DNA of 64,000 nt from CAZRVH01 sp964608325 (GCA_964608325.1 CAZSMX010000001.1:1-64000), one strand, 5' to 3'. Shown: positions 7,432-15,913, numbered from the stretch's first letter. Translations and numbers: made by a program. Notes: generated by a model from the sequence alone, not told the origin.

Positions 7432-9459
7432 TTACCAAAGGATGCCGGGTTTCCGGGAAGTCAGTCGCGCACGTTCGGTTTCCGCGTGGTCCGCGGCCTG
7501 ACGGGCGATCGTCCGGTACTCCCTGGCGTCATCAGGGAATAGCTGGCCCAGAAGACCCGCGACGGTCTGGAGTTCTTCCACGTTTCGAGACAGAGCGATG
7601 AAGTGCGTGTTCTGTCCGATGGCGTTGGCATACAGGGAGAACAGCGTGTCGATGTCCGTCTTCTGCGACTGAATGACGTCCTGCTTGCCGGCGGAGATGG
7701 CCGTCTGGAGGTACAGCGTCGTGATGCCGAGATCCGTCATCTTCCCGAGGTGGAAAGCCTTGGCGACGTTCTCGAATGCAGATTGGGCGTCGCGCGTCTT
7801 CAGCGCGAGGATTCCTTTCAGCTTCCAGACGCGGGCGTCGTGGGGGTTCAACGCGGCATATTCATCCAATGCTTCGCCGGCCTCCTGCGTCCTGCCCGCA
7901 TCCATGAGCAGTACGGACTTGCTGAGGAGCATGTCGCGTCCGAATTGCTCTCCCTGCGACCGGTCATACCAGGTCAGCGCTTCGACGACGTTCCCATCGG
8001 CTTCGGCATGGCGAGCGTACGACGACGTCACGAGGTAGTACCCCTCCACGCACGCGACGACGAGAAGCGCGAGTGCGAGAAGGAACTCTATTTTGATCGC
8101 GATGCGCGAGACCTTCCACTGCCAGAAGGAAGACGTCTTGTTCGTACGTCCCGCCGCGGCCGGGGCGTAGAGGATCGCGATGACAATCCACATGGGGAGA
8201 GTGATGGCGATGAACTGAAGGTTGTAATCGATGAGATTGTGCGCGAGTACGCCGATTACCGCCGTGCCGAGCAGCAGGTCCCGTGCGTCGTTCTCCCGCG
8301 ACCAATCCGCGCGACGTTTGAAAAAAAGCTTATGCAGCGCATAGAAGCAGACGCTGCACATGATCAATGCGTAGGAAACCGCCGACGGCCATCCGCGCTC
8401 CATCGCGAGTTTCAGGAACACGTTATGCGGATGGTCCGAGGTGGCCAGCACCCCCTGCGCATCCTTCGTTTGCACGAAGCGGAAGCTGTAGGGACCGTAG
8501 CCGAAGACGGGCTTTTCCGACGCGGCCTTCAGCGCCTGGCCCCAAAACTGGGCCCGTTCGTCTATGGACGAGCGCCCTTCGCTGGCGGTGAAAGTGACCT
8601 TTTCCGATACCGACTGCACGGGGAATCGCAGCGAACGCACCGAGTTGGCCGCGAAGAACGTGACAATGGCGATACCGAAGACGATGACGCACTGCAACGC
8701 CGCCATGCGGATGTTCGTTACGATCTTTTTCTGATATCGCACGTCTCGCAATACCAAGGCGAGGAGCAACAGGGTCACCAATCCCATCTGCGCCCCAAGC
8801 GCGAGAACGGAACCGCGCGAGTAACTAAGGAAGAGGCTTCCCAGCATCAATCCAAGGATGGCGCTGAAGAGCCAGGGCTTTTTATTGCCGCCCGTCCGTA
8901 CGCCATGGAGCAAGACCATTGGCCAGCTGAGCAGCAGGTATTCGCCCCACGCGTTTGGCCAGAAGTCCGTGTCGAAGCGATAGTCGAAGAAGGAACCGAC
9001 GAAACGATCGACCGGTTCCAACGTGTACACCACCAACCCGACCAAACATGCCAGTACGGTCACCGACGTGATGACCTTCAGGAAATTGGGAAGGAACGAG
9101 GAATCGCCCTTCGCCGTAAGATCGCGCACGATCCATAGAAACAGGATGACGGCGGACACGTCGCGCAGGACATCGTCCAAACCGTAGTTCTTCGTTTCGG
9201 ATAAAAGGTAACTCGCAACGGTCCAGACCCCGTAGAAAATGATCAATCCCCATACGGCCATATGCGGATCGCCCACTTCATCCTCGGTCCTGCGCATTCG
9301 AAACACGCGCCTGGCCAGCGTCGCAACAGCCAGCTGTCCCGAGAGTAATGCGAACAGCCATGTCATTTCCAGGGTCTTACCCCCTTTCCATAGAACGCTG
9401 AATGCGACCAGGAACAGAATCGCACCCTCGCCGACACGCGACAGGGTTATCCCTTTCAT
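7432..9459 (-). CDS. O-antigen ligase/polymerase (Wzy_C family) with C-terminal TPR region
   Basis: A 675-residue polytopic membrane protein with roughly ten or more helices over residues 1-480. It carries the large loop and 'TSDHPHNVFLKLAMERGWP' motif of the Wzy_C/WaaL superfamily, which transfers or polymerises undecaprenyl-linked glycans on the outer face of the membrane. Residues ~490-640 contain tetratricopeptide-like repeats ('EALTWYDRSQGEQFGRDML', 'EAGEALDEYAALNPHDARV'), a combination common in Gram-positive and CPR homologues. TATACT (9468-9473) lies 8 bases before the ATG. The exact acceptor, polysaccharide or surface protein, cannot be told. Confidence 0.9.
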   Translation of the reverse strand: MKGITLSRVGEGAILFLVAFSVLWKGGKTLEMTWLFALLSGQLAVATLARRVFRMRRTEDEVGDPHMAVWGLIIFYGVWTVASYLLSETKNYGLDDVLRDVSAVILFLWIVRDLTAKGDSSFLPNFLKVITSVTVLACLVGLVVYTLEPVDRFVGSFFDYRFDTDFWPNAWGEYLLLSWPMVLLHGVRTGGNKKPWLFSAILGLMLGSLFLSYSRGSVLALGAQMGLVTLLLLALVLRDVRYQKKIVTNIRMAALQCVIVFGIAIVTFFAANSVRSLRFPVQSVSEKVTFTASEGRSSIDERAQFWGQALKAASEKPVFGYGPYSFRFVQTKDAQGVLATSDHPHNVFLKLAMERGWPSAVSYALIMCSVCFYALHKLFFKRRADWSRENDARDLLLGTAVIGVLAHNLIDYNLQFIAITLPMWIVIAILYAPAAAGRTNKTSSFWQWKVSRIAIKIEFLLALALLVVACVEGYYLVTSSYARHAEADGNVVEALTWYDRSQGEQFGRDMLLSKSVLLMDAGRTQEAGEALDEYAALNPHDARVWKLKGILALKTRDAQSAFENVAKAFHLGKMTDLGITTLYLQTAISAGKQDVIQSQKTDIDTLFSLYANAIGQNTHFIALSRNVEELQTVAGLLGQLFPDDAREYRTIARQAADHAETERARLTSRKPGILW

Positions 9460-9523
9460 CGGTCCTTAGTATAAGAACAAAGAATCAAAAGGGGCAATAG
9501 CGTTGTCGGTCGTTTATGATGAA

Positions 9524-9610
9524 TGGTGCCGATAGAGAGACTCGAACTCTCACAAGATTGCTCTTACACGCTCCTGAAGCGTGCGCGTCTACCAATTCCG
9601 CCATATCGGC
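9524..9610 (-). tRNA. tRNA-Leu (CAG)
   Basis: An 87-nt class II tRNA. The acceptor GCCGATA pairs with TATCGGC, the anticodon stem CACGC/GCGTG encloses TTCAGGA (anticodon CAG, reads CUG), there is a long variable arm, and the T arm contains GTTCGAGTC. CCA is encoded at the 3' end. Confidence 0.96.
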
Positions 9611-9661
9611 TGGGCCCGGAGAGGATAGCATAAAAATAAATCGCGTCTATCGCCAAATCGC

Positions 9662-10636
9662 CTAATCCGGATAATACAAAACGCTCTCCGCCACTACTTT
9701 CTCACAACTCGCTTGGTGCTCTTCGCGCAACGAGGGGCACAGTTCCGCCGCTTTCCTCGCCGAAGCGTGATGCACGATGTAATAACTCACCAATCCCTCG
9801 ATGCAATACTTCTGCCGTTCCGCGTTCGCGTATCCGCACAGCTCCTCAACGAAGAGGGGCTTCGTGATGTTCTGCTTCATCGCGATATCCCCTACTCCCT
9901 TGATGCACGCATCCCTCGGCCCTTCGGGCAACGTTTCGCACCAATCCATCGTGGCCTCGTAATCTTTGGGATGGAATCTCAGGAAATGACGCGGTGCGTA
10001 AAACGCGCAAACGCCCTCATGGACTTTGCTCCTTCCGCGGCATGGGAAAAATGAATCGTCATCCTTCAGGTATTTCGTGGGATGCACCACGGGATCCGCC
10101 TCGACGTTTTCCATGAAGACCCCTTCCGCGCATTGGATGGCGTTGGCTTTGTCCGGAATCGTGTCGCAGAGCGCCAGGGATCCCGGGACGTCGTTGTGGG
10201 ACCTATCCATGAGTCCGTGCCCGATGCCGTGGAAACACCTGCCCGATGTCCTGGGGCAGAAGTCGGCAACCGTTCGGGTGACATCCTCGAGTTCGGACAT
10301 GTAGGTCTCGATGATGCCGTGGATGAATCCCGAACCGCAGATATCCGTGTCGTAGCGCATGGCTCCTTCCAATCCGTAGCGCGCGTATGCCTGTTCGCCG
10401 ATCACATGGGACAAGCCGTGGCACACTTCTTCCAGCTCGGGATCCGCCTTCACCGTGGCGTCCAGGTAATCGATCGCCTCGCGGGCACCTTTGTTTTTCA
10501 CCAAGCCATCTATTTGCGCCTCCACCAGCGAGAATTTGCGCATGACGGGATCGATCCCCGCAGATGCCGGTTGCGCCTGCTGCGTGACCCAAGACACGAG
10601 CACGAGCGCCGATGCTGCCGTAAGCAGTTTTTTCAT
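9662..10636 (-). CDS. Exported cysteine-paired 34-residue-repeat protein
   Basis: A 324-residue protein with an N-terminal signal peptide (cleavage near PASA, ~26) and 14 cysteines. From residue 199 on, cysteine pairs recur with a strict 33-34 residue period (199/210, 233/244, 267/278, 300/311). Each pair is spaced 11 residues and most second cysteines are followed by x-x-G-[VL]. The N-terminal half has glycine/histidine-rich variants: CHGLSHVIG (72), CGSGFIHGIIE (100), CFHGIGHGL (134). The period suggests TPR/Sel1-like helical hairpins stapled by disulfides. No enzyme family recognised. TACCAT (10644-10649) lies 7 bases before the ATG. Confidence 0.85.
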   Translation of the reverse strand: MKKLLTAASALVLVSWVTQQAQPASAGIDPVMRKFSLVEAQIDGLVKNKGAREAIDYLDATVKADPELEEVCHGLSHVIGEQAYARYGLEGAMRYDTDICGSGFIHGIIETYMSELEDVTRTVADFCPRTSGRCFHGIGHGLMDRSHNDVPGSLALCDTIPDKANAIQCAEGVFMENVEADPVVHPTKYLKDDDSFFPCRGRSKVHEGVCAFYAPRHFLRFHPKDYEATMDWCETLPEGPRDACIKGVGDIAMKQNITKPLFVEELCGYANAERQKYCIEGLVSYYIVHHASARKAAELCPSLREEHQASCEKVVAESVLYYPD

Positions 10637-10692
10637 TGGCGCGATGGTAGCATCTTTTGCCTAGTCACGCGTGTGTTCTATAGTATGGAGTC

Positions 10693-11277
10693 ATGAAAAA
10701 CGAACTGACGCACAAAGGCCCCTTCTTCAACCGCGCGATGCTCGCATGGACAGCCGCGTCCTGCATCGTGTTCATCGCCGCGCTCCGGCTCATGGGAAGG
10801 CTGTGGGTCGCGGAGGAAGGATTCGGATTGTTCACCTCCGACGCGTGGGGCTCCACGACGTCCCAGATGTTCATGGATCCGTACTCGCTGTCGCACGTGC
10901 TGCACGGCATCGTCTTCTTTTACGGCCTGCAGTTCTTCCGCAAGAAGCTCACGATGCCCTGGATGTTCTTCATCGCGATCCTCATCGAGATGGCATGGGA
11001 GATCTTCGAGAACACGCCGTTCATCATCAACCGGTACCGCACGGAAACCGCCTCGTTGAATTACTTCGGCGACAGCATCCTGAATTCCTTCGGCGACATC
11101 GTGTCGATGTTCATCGGCGCCTGGCTGTCCGCGCGCCTCTCCTGGAAATTCATGCTGCCGTTCTTCATCGCCATCGAGCTGATCATGCTGTTCACCATCC
11201 GCGACAACCTCACGCTGAACGTCATCATGCTGATCTACCCGATCCCGGGCATCAGCGAGTGGCAGCTGGCGCATTGA
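10693..11277 (+). CDS. DUF2585/UPF0314 family membrane protein
   Basis: A 194-residue integral membrane protein with about five helices. It has the family's conserved polar motifs: 'DPYSLSHVLHGIVFFYGL' (H in a helix), 'EMAWEIFENTPFIINRYR', 'FGDSILNSFGDIVSM'. The conserved His/Glu/Asp residues within the membrane resemble a buried active site or ion site, but no activity is known for this family. The promoter is unusually clear: TTGCCT (10657-10662), 16-bp spacer, TATAGT (10679-10684), then 8 bases to the ATG, so the message is probably leaderless. Confidence 0.88.
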   Translation: MKNELTHKGPFFNRAMLAWTAASCIVFIAALRLMGRLWVAEEGFGLFTSDAWGSTTSQMFMDPYSLSHVLHGIVFFYGLQFFRKKLTMPWMFFIAILIEMAWEIFENTPFIINRYRTETASLNYFGDSILNSFGDIVSMFIGAWLSARLSWKFMLPFFIAIELIMLFTIRDNLTLNVIMLIYPIPGISEWQLAH

Positions 11278-11404
11278 TGGGCTACTGTAACGGCAACCCA
11301 GATCCACTCACCTACAGGGATGAGGGATTTGACGCCAGGATGGGATTGAATACCTCATTCGAAAGACCGTGCCGGGAGGGGTGAAATCCGCTGATCAGCA
11401 TGGG

Positions 11405-11428
11405 CCCCGATACGGAAACGTATCGGGG
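11405..11428. terminator. Perfect 10-bp hairpin with GAAA tetraloop between convergent genes
   Basis: CCCCGATACG (11405-11414), loop GAAA (11415-11418), CGTATCGGGG (11419-11428). It lies between the converging DUF2585 gene and msrB. There is no T run on either side, so it is either a bidirectional mRNA 3'-end stabiliser or an atypical terminator. Confidence 0.65.
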
Positions 11429-11432
11429 AGCA

Positions 11433-11795
11433 TTACGATGCAGGTATGAACCGCATCGACAGCGAATTCACGCAGTGGCGCGTATCTTTCTGCGTCAGGA
11501 GCTCTCCTTTGAACACGTGTCCCAAGTGCGCGCCGCAATTGCTGCACTGGATCTCCGTGCGCCGTCCGTCGGCATCGACGAGCTCCTTCACGGCGCCCGG
11601 GATGGCGTCATCGAACGCGGGCCATCCGCAGTGCGCGTCGAATTTGTCCGTGGAACGGTACAGTTCCGCATTGCATCGCTTGCAAATGTACGTACCCGTG
11701 TCGAAAAACCCGTCGTATTCGCCGCTGCCCGGCGCTTCGGTTCCCTTGTCCTCGATAATCCTTTTTTCTTCCTCGGTGAGCGGGTTGAATTCCAT
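11433..11795 (-). CDS. msrB: Peptide-methionine (R)-S-oxide reductase MsrB
   Basis: A 120-residue MsrB domain that repairs methionine-R-sulfoxide in oxidised proteins with thioredoxin. The structural zinc site is complete (CKRC at 38-41, CSNC at 84-87), as are 'HCGWPAFDDAI' and the catalytic cysteine in RHCVNSLSMRF (Cys108). The long upstream in-frame extension is antisense to the ATP-grasp gene and is rejected; the family begins at MEFNPLTEEE. GACACT lies six bases before the ATG. No MsrA gene is seen in the window. Confidence 0.97.
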   Translation of the reverse strand: MEFNPLTEEEKRIIEDKGTEAPGSGEYDGFFDTGTYICKRCNAELYRSTDKFDAHCGWPAFDDAIPGAVKELVDADGRRTEIQCSNCGAHLGHVFKGELLTQKDTRHCVNSLSMRFIPAS

Positions 11796-11873
11796 GCATC
11801 CAGTGTCGCATCGAAGCCTATTTTTCGCAACAAATTGGAAGACGAACTCGCATGCGGGGCGTATCATCGCCCC

Positions 11874-12776
11874 ATGAAAACAGTCGCTGTCTTCTTCGAT
11901 GACCCGGGGTACGACGATTATCCCTTCGATGACGATTACTACGTCCAGGCATACCATCAGATGGCGAAAATTCTGCAAGAGAAAGGAGGAACCCTCGTGA
12001 TCGTGCGGGGCCAGGATTCGTACCTTGGCGATAATCGCTTCACGCATTGCTGGAGATTCGATGGCGAGACGTTCCGCCGCGAGGACGGACCCGTGGACGT
12101 CGATATCATCTATGACAAAGGCTACTTCAAGAACGACGCGGCGGCGACACTGCTGAACGACGCCGAGATGAACGAGATCTGCACGGACAAATTCAAAACG
12201 TACCAACTTTTCAAGGAGTTCAGCCCCATGACGTTTTTGATCCATGATAAGAAAGAGCTCGATGAAAAACTCGCGTTGTTCAACGATATCGTCGTGGCAA
12301 AGATCCCGGATTCCGAAGGTGGCGAAGGAGTGTTCATCGACACCCCCGATGTCATTCGCGAAAAGGTGACCGTGTTTCCCTACATCCTTCAGGAATTCAT
12401 GGATACCTCGGGAGGAATTCCCGGGCTGGTCGATGGAATGCACGATCTTCGGATGGTCGGCATCAACGGAACGATCGTTGTCAGTTACGTGCGAGCGCCG
12501 GGGAAAGGCAAAAAAGTTTCCAACGTATCGCAAGGAGGCACGCAAATCGATTTCCCCCTTTCGGAACTTCCGCCGGATGCCGTCGATTTTTTCAAGAAAG
12601 TGGATGCTATGTTTTCACGCTTCCCGCGCAGGGTGTATTCGGCGGATTGCGGCAGGATGAAAGACGGAAGCTGGAAGGTCATCGAGTTGAATTCGAAGCC
12701 CGGACTGACGCAGGCATCGACGAATGCCGACCACAGAAGGTTTGTGGAACTGCTTTGCGACGCGTTGCTTTCCTAA
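11874..12776 (+). CDS. ATP-grasp domain protein (RimK/glutathione synthetase-like)
   Basis: A 300-residue enzyme of the ATP-grasp fold, which joins a carboxylate to an amine or thiol through an acyl-phosphate. Visible elements are the N-terminal alpha/beta pre-ATP domain ('DIIYDKGYF'), 'DKFKTYQLFKEF' at the start of the ATP-grasp region, 'VVAKIPDSEGGEGVF' (ATP-binding lysine and glycine-rich loop), 'YILQEFMD', 'HDLRMVGING', and the metal-binding ELNSKPGL near the end. The substrate cannot be inferred; candidates include peptide tailoring or glutamylation. The start at 11874 is where homology begins. It overlaps the next convergent gene by 4 bases. Confidence 0.87.
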   Translation: MKTVAVFFDDPGYDDYPFDDDYYVQAYHQMAKILQEKGGTLVIVRGQDSYLGDNRFTHCWRFDGETFRREDGPVDVDIIYDKGYFKNDAAATLLNDAEMNEICTDKFKTYQLFKEFSPMTFLIHDKKELDEKLALFNDIVVAKIPDSEGGEGVFIDTPDVIREKVTVFPYILQEFMDTSGGIPGLVDGMHDLRMVGINGTIVVSYVRAPGKGKKVSNVSQGGTQIDFPLSELPPDAVDFFKKVDAMFSRFPRRVYSADCGRMKDGSWKVIELNSKPGLTQASTNADHRRFVELLCDALLS

Positions 12777-13099
12777 AGACTCAGCCACTCCGTGCCAAGC
12801 GCTCCGGGAGCGTTGACGGGGATCTGCCTGCAAAAGCTCAGCGGATCGCGGCCGAGAAGCGGCATCAGATACCATCCGTTGCTTTCGCAATCCCACAGCG
12901 GGATCGGTTTGCGCGAGGAGGAGCTGGACGACGCGTACGGCTTGAAACCCCCTTTGCCCGTGACATACGGCTTGTACCCCTCCGTGTAAACATAGGGCTT
13001 GTATCCGGATTCCACGACGAACGGTTTGTACCCCGGGAAATACAGTCCGCCCCATCCCAGCGTCAGGCCGATGAGCGATGTGGCGAACGCGCGCTGCAT
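12773..13099 (-). CDS. Small exported protein with GYKPY repeats
   Basis: A 108-residue protein beginning MQRAFATSLIGLTLGWGGLYF, a likely signal or anchor helix. Four short repeats follow: GYKPF, GYKPY, GYKPY, GFKPY, each 8-11 residues apart. Then comes a poly-serine run and a C-terminal part with two cysteines (WDCESNGWY, SFCRQIP). Repeats of aromatic-Lys-Pro-aromatic type are typical of secreted adhesive or wall-binding peptides, but I know no close family. A start 14 codons upstream is also possible. Confidence 0.65.
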   Translation of the reverse strand: MQRAFATSLIGLTLGWGGLYFPGYKPFVVESGYKPYVYTEGYKPYVTGKGGFKPYASSSSSSRKPIPLWDCESNGWYLMPLLGRDPLSFCRQIPVNAPGALGTEWLSL

Positions 13100-13159
13100 A
13101 AGGGAACAGATGTACCTTCGATCCCACTCCGCCGCAACCATTTCCCGGCCTTTCGGATC

Positions 13160-13187
13160 TTGACTGCCCGAATTATCACTCTAGAAT
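13160..13187 (+). promoter_or_regulatory. Sigma-70 promoter of groES-groEL
   Basis: -35 TTGACT (13160-13165), 16-bp spacer, -10 TAGAAT (13182-13187), giving a leader of roughly 70 nt before groES. No CIRCE inverted repeat (TTAGCACTC-N9-GAGTGCTAA) is present, so HrcA control is not indicated. Confidence 0.8.
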
Positions 13188-13261
13188 ATCGACTGACAAA
13201 CATCGGGGTTATCTCCTCGTAAACCGATTTTTTACCAGCATTTATCTTTTCCTCCACACTT

Positions 13262-13603
13262 ATGGCAGCTCTTCCGAAACTCGCCGTAGAAATCCAGCCC
13301 CTCGGTGACCGCGTCGTCATCCTCCCGCTCGAAGCGGAGCAGGTCACGGCATCCGGCATCGTCATTCCCGACACCGCCAAAGGCGAGAAGCCCCAGCAGG
13401 GCGTCGTCATCGCCATGGGCAAGGGTGATATTTTGAACGACAAAGGAACGAAGGTTTCCAATCCCCATGATTTCCTGAAGCTCGGCGACAAGGTCCTCTT
13501 CGGCCGCTATGCAGGAGACGAAGTGAAGCTGAAGGACAAGGACGGCAAAGACGTCGAAGTGAAAGTCCTCCATCTCGATAGCATCCTCGGCATCGTGAAG
13601 TAA
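13262..13603 (+). CDS. groES: Co-chaperonin GroES
   Basis: A 113-residue Cpn10 subunit, the lid of the GroEL folding chamber. It has the expected 'IQPLGDRVVILPLE', mobile loop ('EQVTASGIVIPDTAKGEKPQ'), 'GKVVAMGKGD'-like segment and C-terminal 'DKVLFGRYAGDEVKL'. It is slightly longer than the usual ~95 residues owing to an N-terminal MAALPKLAVE and an expanded segment around residue 70. There is no Shine-Dalgarno site (the upstream sequence is CCTCCACACTT). It is the first gene of the operon with groEL. Confidence 0.97.
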   Translation: MAALPKLAVEIQPLGDRVVILPLEAEQVTASGIVIPDTAKGEKPQQGVVIAMGKGDILNDKGTKVSNPHDFLKLGDKVLFGRYAGDEVKLKDKDGKDVEVKVLHLDSILGIVK

Positions 13604-13616
13604 GTCAGTAGCTTTT

Positions 13617-13637
13617 TAGCTTCGTTAGCTTCATTAG
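13617..13637 (+). repeat. Copy of the 21-bp dispersed intergenic repeat
   Basis: Identical to 2145-2165 and in the same orientation. It sits in the 75-bp gap between groES and groEL, inside the transcribed operon. Confidence 0.75.
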
Positions 13638-13678
13638 AAAATTTGATTCCTACCTCCTACTTCCTAACAACCTCAACC

Positions 13679-15319
13679 ATGGCAAAACAACTTCTGTTCG
13701 GAGACCAGGCCCGCGAGAAAGTCCTCAAAGGCGTCACCAAGCTCGCCGCGGCCGTCCGCGCGACGATGGGCCCCAAGGGCCGCAACGTCGTGATGGCGCG
13801 CAGTTTCGGCAGCCCCGTCGTCACCAAGGACGGCGTGTCCGTCGCGAAGGAAATCGAACTGGATGATCCGTACGAGAACATGGGCGCGCAGCTCGTGAAG
13901 GAGGCGGCAACGAAGACGAACGACGCGGCCGGAGACGGAACGACCACCGCCACCGTCCTCGCGCACGCGATGATGGAAGAAGGCATGAAGCACCTCACGT
14001 CCGGCTGCAATCCCATCCTCATCAAGAAAGGAATGGAAATGGCCGCGGACAAGGTGACCGCGTTCCTGGAAGACCTGAAGAAGGATGTGTCCAAGAAGGC
14101 CGAGTACGCCGCCGTCGCCACCATCTCCGCGCAGGACAGCGAGATCGGCGAAGCGATCGCGGACGTGATCAACGAGATCGGCAAGGACGGCGTCGTGACG
14201 GTGGAAGCCGGGCAGACGCTAGGGCTGGAGAAGGAAATCGTCGAAGGCATGCAGTTCGACAACGGCTACATCTCCGCGTACTTCGTGACGGATCCCGCCC
14301 GCATGGAAGCCGTGTTCGAGCGCGCGAGCATCCTCATCACGGACCGCAAGATCACCTCGATCCAGGAGATCCTTCCGATCCTCGAAGGACTCGCGCAGAA
14401 GGGAAAGAAGGAAATCGTGATCATCGCCGAGAGCGTGGAAGGAGAGGCACTGCCGACTCTGGTGCTCAACAAGATCCGCGGCACATTCAGCGCACTGGCG
14501 GTGAAGGCTCCCGCGTTCGGCGAGCGCCGCAAGGAAATCCTGAAGGACATCGCCGCGCTCACGGGCGGACGCCTCATTTCCGAGGAAGTGGGACTGAAGC
14601 TGGAGAACGCGACGGTGGATGACCTGGGCACGGCCCGCCGCGTGGTCGCTACGAAGGACGCGACGCAGATCGTGGGAGGAGGCGGACGCAAGAGCGACAT
14701 CGAGATGCGCGTGAACGACATCAAGGCGCAGATCGAACAGACGAAGAGCGACTTCGACCGCGAGAAACTCATGGAGCGCCTCGCCAAGTTGACGAAGGGA
14801 GTGGCCGTCCTGAAGGTGGGCGCAGCGACGGAAGTGGAACAGAAGGAGAAGCAGCACCGCGTGGAGGACGCATTGTCCGCCACCCGCGCCGCAGCGGAGG
14901 AAGGCATCGTGCCGGGAGGAGGGACGGCCTACATCCGCGCCCTGCCGGTCCTGGAGAAGCTGCATGCGTCCACCAAGGACAAGGACGAGAAGATCGGCAT
15001 CGAGATCGTCATGAATTCCCTCACCGCGCCCGCCATCAACATCGCGAAGAACGCCGGCGTACCGGGAGACGTGGTGGTGTCCAAGGTGAAGGAAGCCAAG
15101 GACGCCATGGGATACAACGCGCTCACGGGCGAGTACGAGGATCTTGTAAAGGCCATGGTCATCGACCCGAAGAAAGTCACGCGCTCCGCGTTGGAGAACG
15201 CCGTATCCGTCGCGGCGATGTTCCTCACGCTGGAAGTGGCTGTCACCGACATCCCGAAGAAAGAAGAACCCGCTATGCCGCAAGGTGGCGGCATGGGTGA
15301 CATGGGAGGAATGTTCTAA
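13679..15319 (+). CDS. groEL: Chaperonin GroEL
   Basis: A 546-residue Cpn60 that folds proteins in an ATP-driven double ring with GroES. The full-length family layout is present: N-terminal equatorial domain with 'ATMGPKGRNVVM' and ATP motif DAAGDGTTTATVLAHAMM, apical domain, return through the intermediate domain ('GIVPGGGTAYIRAL'), and a C-terminal GGM-type tail (GGGMGDMGGMF). The start at MAKQLLFGDQAR is conserved; a 12-codon upstream extension is not. No ribosome-binding site is visible. A strong terminator follows. Confidence 0.98.
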   Translation: MAKQLLFGDQAREKVLKGVTKLAAAVRATMGPKGRNVVMARSFGSPVVTKDGVSVAKEIELDDPYENMGAQLVKEAATKTNDAAGDGTTTATVLAHAMMEEGMKHLTSGCNPILIKKGMEMAADKVTAFLEDLKKDVSKKAEYAAVATISAQDSEIGEAIADVINEIGKDGVVTVEAGQTLGLEKEIVEGMQFDNGYISAYFVTDPARMEAVFERASILITDRKITSIQEILPILEGLAQKGKKEIVIIAESVEGEALPTLVLNKIRGTFSALAVKAPAFGERRKEILKDIAALTGGRLISEEVGLKLENATVDDLGTARRVVATKDATQIVGGGGRKSDIEMRVNDIKAQIEQTKSDFDREKLMERLAKLTKGVAVLKVGAATEVEQKEKQHRVEDALSATRAAAEEGIVPGGGTAYIRALPVLEKLHASTKDKDEKIGIEIVMNSLTAPAINIAKNAGVPGDVVVSKVKEAKDAMGYNALTGEYEDLVKAMVIDPKKVTRSALENAVSVAAMFLTLEVAVTDIPKKEEPAMPQGGGMGDMGGMF

Positions 15320-15331
15320 GTCATAAGGAAA

Positions 15332-15362
15332 AAGGCCTCGGATTTCTCCGGGGCCTTTTTTT
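15332..15362 (+). terminator. Rho-independent terminator of groESL
   Basis: A ten-base stem AAGGCCTCGG (15332-15341) with CCGGGGCCTT (15348-15357, one G-T pair) and a T run through 15362. Confidence 0.92.
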
Positions 15363-15414
15363 CGTCAACTCCGAAGGAGCTGAGCGGTGAGAGTGCATGA
15401 TCAGAAAGATCGGA

Positions 15415-15819
15415 TTACTGATTGGAGGGAACCAACCGGCCATCCTGGACGTCGATCTCCTGTTGGAGGAGTGCGATTTCGTCCGGAGTGCGTTGGATGA
15501 CGGAGCGTTCCGCCACGACGATGCGCTCGTTCAGAACGTAGGTGGCCGGGTAACCGCATTTGGTCTGCAGATGCTCGACGACGATGCTGACGATCCGAGG
15601 CGCCACGACATCCGGGGAATACGGGAACACGTTTCCATGTCCGCTTCCCATGAATGACTGGATGTCCAGGATCACCTTGGCTGCCAGATGCATTTCGAGC
15701 GTGCCCGGTTCGTATTGCATTCCGAGATCACCGCCGCGCATCGTTTCGGGGCTAAAAGTCGGCAGTTGCCGATCATTCATCGAAACCACGTTCGTACCTC
15801 CGTGAAAAAGAGCGATCAT
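15415..15819 (-). CDS. Hypothetical protein, 134 aa
   Basis: A soluble acidic protein with no recognised family. Recognisable stretches are 'AAKVILDIQSFMGSGHGNVFPYSPDVVAPRIVSIVVEHL', suggesting an alpha/beta fold, and a C-terminal helix 'TPDEIALLQQEIDVQDGR'. GGGAGG lies upstream of the first ATG and GGAGG upstream of an alternative in-frame ATG at 15780, so it belongs to the minority of genes here with Shine-Dalgarno signals. It may have been acquired together with the neighbouring orphan at 15943-16290. Confidence 0.65.
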   Translation of the reverse strand: MIALFHGGTNVVSMNDRQLPTFSPETMRGGDLGMQYEPGTLEMHLAAKVILDIQSFMGSGHGNVFPYSPDVVAPRIVSIVVEHLQTKCGYPATYVLNERIVVAERSVIQRTPDEIALLQQEIDVQDGRLVPSNQ

Positions 15820-15884
15820 GCTGTATTCCGGACCTCCCGGAAGACCGGGATATTCTGCGCCTGTTTATACAAACGTCAATATCG

Positions 15885-15913
15885 AAAAAACCGCCTGCAC
15901 GAGCCAGGCGGTT
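15885..15913 (-). terminator. Rho-independent terminator (minus strand)
   Basis: On the minus strand a stem AACCGCCTG/CAGGCGGTT (15905-15913 with 15889-15897) is followed by a T run (15890-15885). It ends the 15943-16290 transcript. Confidence 0.9.

Noticed and set aside
7603..9138. 511-codon plus-strand open frame opposite the O-antigen ligase gene
   Set aside because: Arg/Glu/Asp-rich shadow with no hydrophobic or catalytic pattern.
11400..11873. N-terminal extension of the ATP-grasp gene
   Set aside because: The extension is antisense to msrB and has no ATP-grasp homology; the ATG at 11874 begins the fold.
11796..12545. N-terminal extension of msrB on the minus strand
   Set aside because: It is the antisense shadow of the ATP-grasp gene, and MsrB is complete from 11795.
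13190..13261. CIRCE/HrcA operator before groES
   Set aside because: No TTAGCACTC-N9-GAGTGCTAA inverted repeat is present in the leader or promoter.
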